Origin: Lineus longissimus
Taxonomy: Eukaryota; Nemertea; Pilidiophora; Heteronemertea; Lineidae
DNA: 64,000 bases
Assembly: GCF_910592395.1 (NCBI RefSeq)
Contig: NC_088317.1
Span: 8,372,001-8,436,000, forward strand
Direction: 5' to 3'
Both the position numbers and the translations under genes were made by a program. Positions 36,301 to 48,300 of the stretch are shown here, piece after piece. Positions within the stretch are counted from its first letter, which is position 1, and every line of letters begins with the position of its first letter. Below the pieces are notes generated by a model that worked only from the letters and a program-made list of their open reading frames with translations, had not been told where the DNA came from and did not search any database.

Positions 36301-39300
36301 TACTTATGACGTTGTGATTTTTTTCCAACACCATTCTTTGTTTTAGGAAAAATTGTAGAATTCTGTAAAGCAACTAAGTAGTTTTTTTATTTTTCAGATT
36401 CAAGAAACGTTTCTCAACCTTAGGTCTCTTATCATCCCCCAACAATTTTTTTCTGGTGATCACTCAATTCCTCGTAGGGAATAAATGATGATTCTGGGCA
36501 ATACGGATATTCTGGGTATTCAAGGTCGTCTTCAAAATAGAAACCCATCGGAGAATTTTCAGAAATACTCATTATCTTCTCTTCTGTTATTTCGGGTATT
36601 TCTTCGTAAACTCTGAACTCAGACGCAGGTTACATTTGCATCATTGCCCAACCGTAAATATTATTTGCGTCGACATACAAAAGTTGGTGACCAGCTTAGT
36701 TCCTATGTGAAACAGATGCACCAAAACCGTCTAAATAGCGTCTACAAAGTATTATAGGAATGATAGTGATCGATTTGTTTTGTTTCGAAAGCCCATATTA
36801 CATATTGGCAGCAGCAGTGTACATAAATTTTAAGCCAAACCCTGCGCCTGCAATGGTCTTTAAAAGAAGAACCATCGCTTACTATGTTGGCCGTAACCAG
36901 TAGCCCCCCCCCCCCCCCCCCCCCCGCCTCGTGGGTGTTTTAGGAGGCGGCTTGGCCTCGCCATTATTCGCGGGAGTGCCATTTTAATGCAAATTTGACA
37001 GTATAATTATTTACATGAAACACGTATAAATTACAAACGTTCATTGAAGTTCCATTTGTTGTGCTTGTTGTATACACTCTATTCTCCCATTACCTGTCCG
37101 ATTCTTCAACCCGAAAATGAGTGAAACATTTCTAAATTCAATTGATAGAGGTGGGGGCATGTTCACAAAGTAATGTCCGCGATCAATAAAAACGAGTTGT
37201 CCACGATGATGTCCTCCTGAATTGAACTTTGGTAGTCACTACGTAACTAATGCATGGGGAAATCTCTCACAGGGCCTATACTGGTATGCGTTCATTCTCT
37301 GTTGTGTCGCAGCTAAAAATCAGGGTGGTGCAGGGTCTGTCTGCGACAGTTGGGACTTTGACAAAAGTGAATGATGTTCCAAACCTGTTTTCTCACCAAC
37401 TGTTTTAAGTCTGATAATGAGCATTAAAGAATTTTTTCTTCTTTAAATCTGATTAACATGATATGGTTTAATTCATCATCAAAATCGATTTCATCATCAG
37501 AAAAAGCAAGTCTAGCATCATCATCTTCTACTAGCTCCTCTTCTTCTGGAGACAGCCACTCTGTCCCAAGCGAGGCTGATAATGCGGACAACATCCTGAC
37601 GGAAATTGGATCACAGTGACCATCGTCTTCGGTATTACCGTCTTTTCATGCCTTCCACACAGCACGAATATGGCATTTAAAGCCAATGGTTGAATGTTTG
37701 AATGATTGGAATAAAGGAATCCTGTCCGTTCTCACGTGGAATTTCTTCCCGAAAAAGATAATGCAGGTGGGCAGGGAAGCGGTCCAGAATCAGTAGAAAT
37801 ATTACTCGGGCAATTAAAGGCAGAGCGATTCCTTAATACCATTCGACTGGTGCCTTGCCAAGCCATTCGGGGTAGCAGTCACCTGAAATTGAAAGTGGTG
37901 CATTAAGAAAAATGTCATCTACAAACAAGAAATCAAACCAATGAATATTCTTGAAAATTTGATGCTGAATGTGTCGGCAAATGCTGCTGTTCACATATAT
38001 TGATTAACTGTCAGTGGTCTTTCGTACATAGACCACGTAACACATCCGGGGTTTTATCCTGTAGGCTTTTCATTGCACAATGATAAGGCAAAATAATGAT
38101 AAAAAAGGATAGTAAATGAAAAAGGTTCACTTACTCGCACGTTCTAGGGAGCATGGTGTCGCTGATCTCCAACAACGTGATCCTCGGCGGCCAGACCCCT
38201 GAAGTTGACATCTGCCGGAAGTTTCCGCGCATCACTGGTTATTGCCAGTGTGACGGTGCAGCCAATTTTTTCATTCCCTCTGGAGGAAGCGGATCCTTTT
38301 GTTGCCATTGTCGTCTGGGCACCATGTCGAAATTGACGAAAGTTTCGGCCATGTTGATCACGAAACGGAAAGCTCCATTCCTGATGATATAGTGCGTTTC
38401 ACGACGATAGTCGGCCGCAATTGCAAGTGCATTGTCGGGGATGGTTTGTGTATCTTTATTCTATCTTCTATGGCATATGATCCTGGAGCCAAGGGCTGTT
38501 TGCATCCATAAAAGGGCCCCAAAATCACCCACTTGATTTTGATAATGGACCACATTTGACACATTTTAGCGAGGGTACACATTCTGAAACCCTGCAGTAA
38601 GCGAGTCATTCATGATTTTATGAGAAGCGCCCGAACCAAAAACTACCGCAAAAATTAGGGGTAGGGGAAATTAAAATTGATATACCATCCAGAGAAATCA
38701 TTCTATGACAAAATGTTAGCAATCACAATGAAGCTTATTGTGTCTGCTACATGATGAATACAGACTCCATGTGATTTGATGAAGTTCAAGGTCACCAGAG
38801 GTCAAAGTAAGACGTAATTCGACCCTTCCTTAAAACTAAGGCTCTTCAGAGTTGAAACCACTCCCAGATTTCGTTGAATGATTGTATTTTTTATTCGATG
38901 GTATATTATGGCAGAGTACAACATAGGTAAGTTTTTATAAACCGCTTTGAAGAATCAAATATATACTTTAACCCCTTTAGCCCCAATTAAAAAAATGTTA
39001 ACTCGGCAAAATCAGCCAATTTCGGGCAAATAAATCAACTTACAGCAATAGTGAACATGGACTACATAATCAGGCAGAAACCTGTTCATACCACTTATCA
39101 TTTAACCAACTCAAATAAACCTTCAGAGTCCCTTATTTTTACTTAAGGGTGTGTCCCTCCCCCAAAACATAGGTGGGGGCAGTCACGACACTGTCTCTAT
39201 TCTGATGCAAGATAAACCAACTGGAGTACCCGGGAACACTAACCCAAACATGTCCCAGACGCATGTCACCCACAGAGAAAGGCAGTTCAAGCAAGAGCTA

Positions 39301-42300
39301 GGTTGTCAAATTCTTAAGAATTACACAAAATCTGCCAACTCGTCTTCCCACAGTATATGAGGTACCAGAGGATATGTTTGAAATAGATGCGTCACAATCA
39401 AAGTCTTTCAGGACAAAATATGTTGCATGGATTGTTAGTAGGCTGAGCATTTCGAACATGAATGAATGCATAAGTGAAACAAACCCAGACCAAACAATGC
39501 CTTCCTGGAGTGCCTTCAATTCGCTTGTCACAGATGGAGACGTACCCAAAAAGATTATCGGATTTCTACCCGTTCTGCCTTTCCCGGTGACAGACTACAC
39601 CGTAGTGTATACCTCGCTCAAGAATTTCCAAGATGTTTTAAGTCAATTAGACCAGTCTCATATGCCTGTTACCTGTGATGAAGGGGTGTACCATATTGCC
39701 CGTGAGATCATTATGAATAACCCTACAGAATTCGATAACTTGGTGTTATGTTTGGGTTCTTTCCATCTCATTAAGGTAGTCATGGGGGCCATTGGCAAGT
39801 ACATCGATGGAAGTGGGGCTGAAACCATATTGGCAGAATCGAAGGCTCTTGGTAAAAATGTTTTAAGGTCAGTGCTTGATGGAACACTCTACACTAGGTC
39901 ATTAAAAGGGTTGATGTTACTCAGTGAGTGTTTTGAGAGATTGCAATGGGCGGAGTTTTTTAGAGTCAAAGGAGTTGGACATAGATTGGACCATACATAG
40001 ATGAACGTGAGCTCATAAAGATGATGACATCTTCTGTATCAGAGAAGAAGAGGGAAGAGAGCAAAGTACTCTTAGAAAGATTCATGTCAACATCGTCAAA
40101 GATGATATATGACTTTAACATCTTCAGATCTGAGAGATGTGAATTATCAGAAACATTTGAATTCGAGGACCGGTTTGTGAAAATGTTAAGTATCCTGCGA
40201 GACCTTGTGAGAGCTGATCGGGAGGGAAACTGGGAACTTCACCTTCATAGTGTCCAAGCCGTGTTGCCCTTGTTTGCTGGATGTGATTGGATTAACTATC
40301 TCATATGGGATTCTGTATATCTCGAAGATATGTGGGAAGCTACCACAAGTTGCACCATCGGTGTATGAGAACTTCCAGGCTGGGAAGTTTTCAGTCAAGC
40401 GGACAGAAGGGCGATTCAATTTTGTTGGTGCTGACATGAGTCTTGAACAGACAATCAATCGGTCCCAAAAGAGCGCAGGTGGCATCATTGGTAGTACGAA
40501 GCGAAAGCAATTCGTTGCTCAGTGGGAAATAATTCGCCATGAGATGTTGGCTGTTGGCAACCTCCAACGCGAAATCAGTGGTGTTGCAACACCTAGTACA
40601 GAACTGTCGGTGAATCACGAGTTCAATCTACCTGCAACACGAACTTCTGAATCTCTGATTGAGGAAATGATGAAGTACGTAAGACAACATGGAAACCCGA
40701 TGACTGTATCCAGAGAGAGAGAGATAATGATGACACACAGGCCCTTCATAACATCCTAACACAGGAAATACGTAATGATCTTCTTAAGTTCGAGACCAAT
40801 TGCGCAACACAGTATGAAACATTTCGGACTGAGAGGTTTGTTACAAAGCAGCGATTCATCTTTGGCATCATTCACAGGAAGAAACTGAAGACATTCAAAT
40901 CAGTGAAAGCCAAGAAAAACGAGACCCAAAGGAAAGACAAGGGCAACAAAAAGCAACTGGCAGAAATGCTGAAGATCTTTGATATCGCACGTGTCCGACA
41001 GTATGACATGAAATAATTGCTGAGTTTTGACGTGATTGACAAAAGTTACCTCTTTGATGAAGAGGGTCTTATGACTAAACCCAATAAAAGTGACTTGTGC
41101 ACAGAGTTGGAGAAGCTGCTTGACGAAAACGATCACTTACAACCATCAAACTGGAAGCCAGAAAATACCGCCACAATTGCTGATGTAATGGGTTGCCTAA
41201 GTCGCATGCGGTTAATCCAACAAAAACACTTGGTGATCTTTGTGTCAACTTCCTTTGTTATATCCATGGACTGAGTGGCAATTCTAATCATATAGACTTC
41301 GTTTTCGACACATACATGACGGGCTCTGTGAAAGACAGTGAACGCAGCAGGAGATGTAACTGCAGTCTTATTGACCTGAATGAACTGTTATCCGAGACAC
41401 CATTACCCGTGACAATGGAAGCTTTTTTGGCATCATCAAGCAACAAAGCTAAGGTCCAATGGTTAATACGGAGCTACATTCTGGATACGCCAAAGTCAAT
41501 GACAGATACCGTTGTTAGTGCAATTGGTCTTTATGAAATTGAACCATGCAGAGGTGTCATGAGTGACATTGATATTCCAATACCTGGGTTAGATGTCCAA
41601 ATTGAAGAAGCAGATGTAAGAATGATCACACATGCCCTCCATGCTGTCAACTGCGGGGCGACTAGAGTTGTCATACTCTCAAATGACCCAGACGTCATGG
41701 TCCTTGGCCTTCATTACTGGCATCTTTTGAAAGGTCATAGTCTAAAGGAACTTTGGTTAAGGGCGGGTGTTGGAATTTCAACTAGGTACATACCACTTCA
41801 TACTTTGGCGGATAAGTTGGACCCAAATGTCTGTTAAGTGCTTGTGCCTCTCCATCATCGATTCAACAAGCACATTGGGCACGAAGGCTGCTGGTCTGAA
41901 GGCAGATCCAGCACATTATCTACGTGACTTTGGAAATGACCCATGGAACATTGACTTTGTGTCGGTAGAGGAGTTCCTTGTGAATGTCTACAAACGAGGA
42001 ACATCTTTTAAATCCATGGATGAGCTCCGGTACTATCTGTATCACCATAGCAAAAAGACTATAGTGGACCTACCTCCTACTAGTCGTGCGATAAGAGGAC
42101 ACATACTTCGGTCATTCTATGGGGCATACCTGCAGGTAAACTGTTTAGACAATCCAGAACTGGACCCTCCGGACTTTGGCTTTAACCAGGATGATGGCAT
42201 GCTGCAGCCTGACCGAATGCACGCATTGCTTCCTGAAGACTTCCCAATGAATGCAAATGCACAACCTGCGTTACCAAGCGTTGTCCTTACCGAAAACTTA

Positions 42301-45300
42301 GCATGAAATGTTGCCCCTATTGTAACTGCCAGACATTGAATAAAGGCTGCAAATATCCAGTAACCTAATCAAATGAACAGCAGGTATGCCCCCCCCCCCC
42401 CCCGCCTGTCTGATGCTCATTGTCAAACTTCGATGATTTAGTGATTACTTTGGACTGACATTCCGTTCACATGTCTTTAAAAGTTGTATGAAGCGGTTTC
42501 TGCCTGATTATGTAGCTTATGTTCACTATTGCTGTGAATTTTTTGCTCGAAATTGGCTGATTTTGCTGAGTTAGCCATTTTTTAATTAAGCCTAAAGGGG
42601 TTAAAGTATATGTTTGATTCTTCAAAGCGGTTTAAAAAACTTACATATGTTGTACTCTACCATAATATACCATCGAAAAAAAAAATCAATCATTCCAAGA
42701 AATCTGGGCGTGGTTTCAACTCTGAGGAGCTTAAATTTTAAGCAAGGGTCGAATTACGTCATACTTTGACCTATGGTGACATTGAACTTCTTCAAAGCAC
42801 ATGATGTCTGTATTCATCCTGTAGCAGACACAATAAGCTTCATTGTGATTGCTAATATGTTGTCATAGAATGATTTCTCTGGATGGTATATCAATTTTAA
42901 TTTCCCCTACCCCTAATTTTTGGGGTAGTTTTGGGTTCGGGCACTTCTCATAAAATCATGAATGACTCACTTACTGCCGGGTTTCAGAATGTCTATTCTC
43001 GCTAGAAATGAGTGCAAGGTGGTCCACTATCAAAATCAAGTGGGTGATTTTGGGGCCCGTTTATGGATGCAAACAGCGCTTGGCTGCTGTACTATCTTTT
43101 TCGGAAAATAAAATGACAGATAAGAAACTTAGATCCCAAACCTTGGGAGGTAAATTTGTCTGAAGAAGAAGAAACCTCTGCGATGGGCCACCATGAGGCA
43201 AAGCAAAATATTAGAGAGTCCAAGGTTGGAGAAGTGACTCAGTAAAGGAGTGAAGTTGTGTTTACCTTTGCATGAAGCTTTGCAGCCAGGGAGCTGCTGC
43301 TCGAACATTTGGCTGGCGCTGTCTTTGTGCCCTATGTTCCTCCCGTTAGGGTATCCAACCATCGTCTGTGTTCCCTGGTGGCTTTAGACTGGAGATCACC
43401 CCCAGAAACTGGAATTCCAAGCTGGCGGCGCTCAATAAACCAGTCAAACAGTTGGTTGTTCATCTCTGGTCAAAATGCTGAAAGAACGCTGAAAGTACGC
43501 ACACACAATTAAGTACAATGAGAACATATGATACCACATCACTTCGCCTGTTTCCAAAATACATCATAAATCTCATGACAATGTCTATCGCTTTTCGGAG
43601 TATTAAAGAAGTGTGTACCCTAAGGTATGACACAATGTCAGGGTAAGATAGATATGGCGGAAGGGGGTGGTACAATTCTCATATCTCCGCACAAAACAGT
43701 GAACTCTTCACTGTCTCCATTTTCCGCTTACACAGTGGACAGTTCACAGTTGGCCAGATGCTTTCGCCGTCTATTATCCTCTTCTTGAACTAACAATGAG
43801 TGGGCCCATACGTGAGACAAAAAGTTACCAGATTGTGACTCGTGGCTGTGAATGATAGGACCCTGACCCCTGATCACTGCCAAACTTTATATGTGAGACA
43901 AACAGTTACCTGATTGTGACTTACGGCTGGGAATGATGGGACCCCGACCCATGACCACTGCCAAACTTTATATGTGAGACAAAAAGTTACCAGATTGTGA
44001 CTCGTGGCTGTGAATGATAGGACCCCGACCCATGATCACTGCCAAACTTCATACGTGAGAAAAAAAGTTACCAGATGGTGACTCGTGGCTGGGAATGATA
44101 GGACCCCGAACCATGACCACTGCCAATCTTTATATGTGAGACAAAAAGTTACCAGATTGTGACTCGTGGCTGTGAATGATAGGACCCTGACCCCTGATCA
44201 CTGCCAAACTTTATATGTGAGACAAAAAGTTACCTGATTGTGACTTACGGCTGGGAATGATGGGACCCCGACCCATGACCACTGCCAAACTTTATATGTG
44301 AGACAAAAAGTTACCAGATTGTGACTCGTGGCTGTGAATGATAGGACCCCGACCCATGATCACTGCCAAACTTCATACGTGAGAAAAAAAGTTACCAGAT
44401 GGTGACTCGTGGCTGGGAATGATAGGACCCCGAACCATGACCACTGCCAATCTTTATATGTGAGACAAAAAGTTACCAGATTGTGACTCGTGGCTGTGAA
44501 TGATAGGACCCCGACCCATGATCGCTGCCAAACTTTATATGTGAGACAAAAAGTTACCAGATTGTGACTCGTGGCTGTGAATGATAGGACCCCGACCAAT
44601 GATCACTGCCAAATTTCATACGTGAGACAAAAAGTTACCAGATTGTGACTCGCGGCTGGGAATGATAGGACCCCGACCCATAATCATTGCCAAAATTCAT
44701 ACTTGAGACAAAAATTTACCAGATTGTGACTGGCGGCTGGGAATGAGAGGACCTAACCGCCCAACCCCTCATCCTCCTGGCACATAGGGGAAAAAGGTCT
44801 CTTATTGTGACATGTTGTTGGAAATGATACCGCCTGTAGCCGCCCATCCTCACTGCTAAAATGAAATAAAAGAGTCAAAATTTCAAGTTCAAATTGTCTA
44901 TTCGGCTACAGTCAAAAACTATATATAGAACAAATTAAAAACACGTGGTCATTCAACAATATTCCAGAATATTCAATGGTATTCTTCGTTGCGCAGAGAA
45001 TGTGCGCAAAAGCAAACACACAGTAGAATGTTCACTGTTTAATGCGATATCGACAACAGTGAAATGCTCTACTGTTGTATAGTAGAGAGTACGTTGCATA
45101 TCTAGTGGTTTAAAGGTCGAATACATCTCGATCTGCAAGCTGTATATAACCAGGCTATAAGCTGTATTGTTTTGTTGTTTTTTTTCTGCGATGCAATTTT
45201 ATTTTCATTTCCATATATTTTTTATTTTCTGGCCATTCTGGCACATATCTCATTCATTTTCATTAAAGGTTGGAAAGAGTGTCTCGATGATGCGAGAGGA

Positions 45301-48300
45301 AGCACATACAAAGGCAAGATGGCAAGGACAACTGGCGGCTTCACGTGCCAGAGATGGTCACTCCAGACACCCCAAAGGCATAGATACACCAGCGGGATAT
45401 ATTTTCACGACAAGGACGTGACACTTGCTGGGAACTTCTGCAGAAATCCCAAAGGTGCTTCTTCAACCGTTTGGTGTTTCACAACAAACCCAAAAAAGCG
45501 ATGGGACTACTGCAAAATACCACTGTGCGTGCAGCCCCAAGGACATGTAGGTATGTTACCATCATATGCATACGGTGAACCAGTCTGCCAGCGTTTTTGT
45601 TAGAAATGTTGGTATGCCATATTCATTCGTAAGATACAAACGTGTACCACTATATTAGTTTTTTTTAGTTAGAGAAAAGGTCAACTCTGATTATGCGTAT
45701 GTTCTTAGCGCCACATTATTAATGAAGAAGGCATGCCATAAAGTGTATTTGTAAATGTTACGTGTATTTCGCGTCCAGACATAAAGTATTGGAAATTATT
45801 TGTCAGGTAAAAACATTACTTCCCGAGGCTTTCCGGGTTTTCATACTGAAACTTTTATCGAACTGATGATGTCTTAAAAGCGACCCTCCTCACAGCAAGA
45901 CACCATTTTCTATTTCGAAGCGAAGATTTAATATGTCATAATGATGTCAGGAAACGCGCGTTTCTTAACCGCTACAGCTATGATCTTGAAACTTCGTACA
46001 CGGGATCCCCCACGTAAGGTGACCTATTGCAATACGTTTCGGTCCGATGACTGCTATGGCAACACTAGAAGTTAGTAGAACAGCGTCTAATCCATGTACT
46101 GCGTTAAGAGCACGTATGTACTGTTTGTAAAGGTTTGTTCAAGCATCTCTCTCCAACTCAAAAGTTTTTAGCTGTTCACATATTTTGTAAAGCCTAAAGT
46201 CGTGACCGCTAGGAGGTACAGTCGGTTCCAGATGTCGACACAATTTAGTTTCTCTTTCCATTTGTGGCTCACCGTAGGGAAGTCTATACAACATCGCCGT
46301 GTCCGTCGTCCGTCATCGTCATTCGTTGTCCTTCGTCGTCCGTCGTCCGTCGTCGTCTGTACCCTGCTTCAAAATCAGTGGCACGTTTCTTAACCGCTAG
46401 GGCTATGAACTTGAAATTTGGTACACATGACTCACAACGTCATATAACCGCTGACGGCGAATTTCCGTCTGATTCTCGACTTGGCCGAGAAGGTAGCCGA
46501 AACTAAAAAAAGGCTAAAATCTCTCTCTCTTACAATAGGTAATCCTAGCTATTATACAATAAAATAATAAAAATAAATAAAATAAATGTAATAAAATAAA
46601 TAAAATAAATAAAAATAAATGTTTATTTTTTGTCCAATCGCGGATCCGCCTACGTAGATTATCATAAAAAGAAACGAAAATGTCCGTGCCCGCCTCCGAC
46701 GCTAACAAAGCGAATAAAAAGCGCATATCAAGATTGTGAAAAGTACAGGTCTCAAGCTACTAAATCATAGCTTTGACAAATATTTTGGATGACTATTTAC
46801 TGAGTTATGAACTTGGTTTCATCACTATCAGCCCACTATGTTGCCGACATGGCTTATCTCATGCGCACCTGCTTGCTCCGCAGTTATACTACTGCGCCAT
46901 CTTTAGAATATTTTTGGCGCGAAGGTACTAGCAATAGCATTATCTGCTTTGACGTCCACCCACTGCGAAGTAAATAGCATATTGCATGTCCATCATGTAT
47001 ATTTACAATATATTTTGCTTGATGTTTGTATGTGATTGTTGAACAAGAACTTTCGATAAGAGTTTGGTAGGTGAGACATATCCCTGGGAGTTGGACCTTT
47101 TGCTGACGTCAACATTTCATCAAACCAAGAGATCGTTAAATATGCAGCTCATAGTTCTAAAACCTGCAGCTTATTTTATATCTTCTTTATTTGTTTTTGT
47201 CCCAGACAGAATACTCTTTCCAATTAAAATAAAGTGGGATATTTAATTGGATTCCCTCCCACTAAGGAGATATTTACTTAAATATCAGGACTATTTGGTT
47301 ACTTTTCCAGACCGTATGGTCTATCCACGATCTTTTCCCGCTGCATTGTTGCATTGGGTGGCTATTTATAGCCATGTGAGGCAGGTCAGTTATGTCTAAA
47401 AATAGCACTGCATTGCTCTTCCCGTTGTTAAGCTTAACCCACTGCGTTGGTACAATCTCACTCATGGGCCAGCTTCATATGTATGAAATAGTTGTTCATT
47501 GAAGCTTCCTAAGTCAGAGACGCCTGACACTGACAGTTGTTTTCTCTTAAAGGTGAAATCCCTTTGTAAAAATCATTTTTAGTTGGGAAAAGACAATTAT
47601 CTGAAAGAAGGGTTCTTTATATTTTCTGGCCCTGAGCTGGAGTGAGGCAGGGTAGGTTACAGCCCTCTCTTATACTGTTTGATGACAGTAGCACAGCATA
47701 GACTCATGATCTCCAAATATTGGCACAGGGGTACTTTTATATCGAAAATCATTGTGCAGATGTCGGAAAAAGGCTGCAGATTATCAATTTTATTTTGAAT
47801 AAAGATTAATTTTAATATTTTCCTCCGACCAAATACGTCATCCAGAAAATGCTCGTGATTGTAAAAAAATGTTTAAAAAAATGTTTAAAAAAATTTTCTG
47901 TTTTATTTTCTCCTCCCCAGAAAAAAATATTAAAAAATTCCGAGATCAAAAGAATAATGAAATGGCCAGGGCCATTGTGCTCACCTCATGTGGAGGAAAG
48001 ATGGATGAAGAGCATGATATTGTGTCATGTAGTGTAAGTTTTGATGTAGGTCCAAGAAATTACAATTTCCCCAAATTGGCCAATTTACAGTACATTTGAA
48101 CTTGTGACCTTGAAAAGTAGGTCAAATCAAAAAAGACCCGGGTGACACATGGAATGGTTGTTAGAATTAGATGTACTTATGATATAAAATCGGGCAAGTA
48201 ATTAAGGAATAATAGCATTTTGAAGACTTTTGGATTTGGCCCCCTCCCTGGGGGCTAAACGGCAAATCAGATCGCACCAAACGTCGGTACCTGAAATCAC

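Larger units (their letters stand above)
32361..37692. repeat. Tandem duplication, unit B (5332 bp)
   Basis: This copy of unit A is continuous at its right end with the rest of the Tigger transposon (37693 onward), so unit B or its ancestor holds the original right junction. It differs by a 943-bp MITE (33370-34312), absence of the 56-bp palindromic insert, one base fewer in a C run, and about ten substitutions. Confidence 0.92.
38490..43090 (+). mobile_element. 4.6-kb DNA transposon with about 600-bp TIRs and an unassigned large ORF
   Basis: 38498-39100 and about 42470-43078 are inverted copies (outer ctgtttgcatccataaa against tttatggatgcaaacag; inner cctgattatgtag). They enclose one + strand gene region. 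The element sits inside Tigger copy 2, so its outer limits are tight: it ends within a few bases of 38485 and 43095. I could not fix a target duplication. The gene family is described in the next entry. An XPG/FEN-like pattern in it would fit an Academ-type transposon, but this is a hypothesis. Confidence 0.75.
37083..43500 (-). mobile_element. Tigger transposon copy 2, split by a nested 4.6-kb element
   Basis: The left terminal repeat is at 37083 (tctcccattacctgtccg). Minus-strand transposase remnants run 38400-37250 and resume at 43480-43250. The two halves are collinear with Tigger copy 1, and the break falls next to the start of its exon 3 (aaaaagaataagcc in copy 1; gaaaaagatag at about 43102 and agaagatagaataaag at about 38468 here). 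All exons carry stops or frameshifts. The right terminal repeat was not identified. This is a relative of, not identical to, the copy at 1-3178. Confidence 0.8.

Noticed and set aside
44360-44599. Minus-strand frame with repeated VLSFTATSHNLVTF
   Set aside because: It is a translation of the 81-bp minisatellite; no signal of coding.
43812-44770. Regular repeats that might suggest a CRISPR array
   Set aside because: The 81-bp units abut with no unique spacers, and the DNA is eukaryotic. It is a minisatellite.
47849-48099. Lys/Phe-rich frames
   Set aside because: They lie in an inverted copy of the dispersed repeat and in A/T runs.
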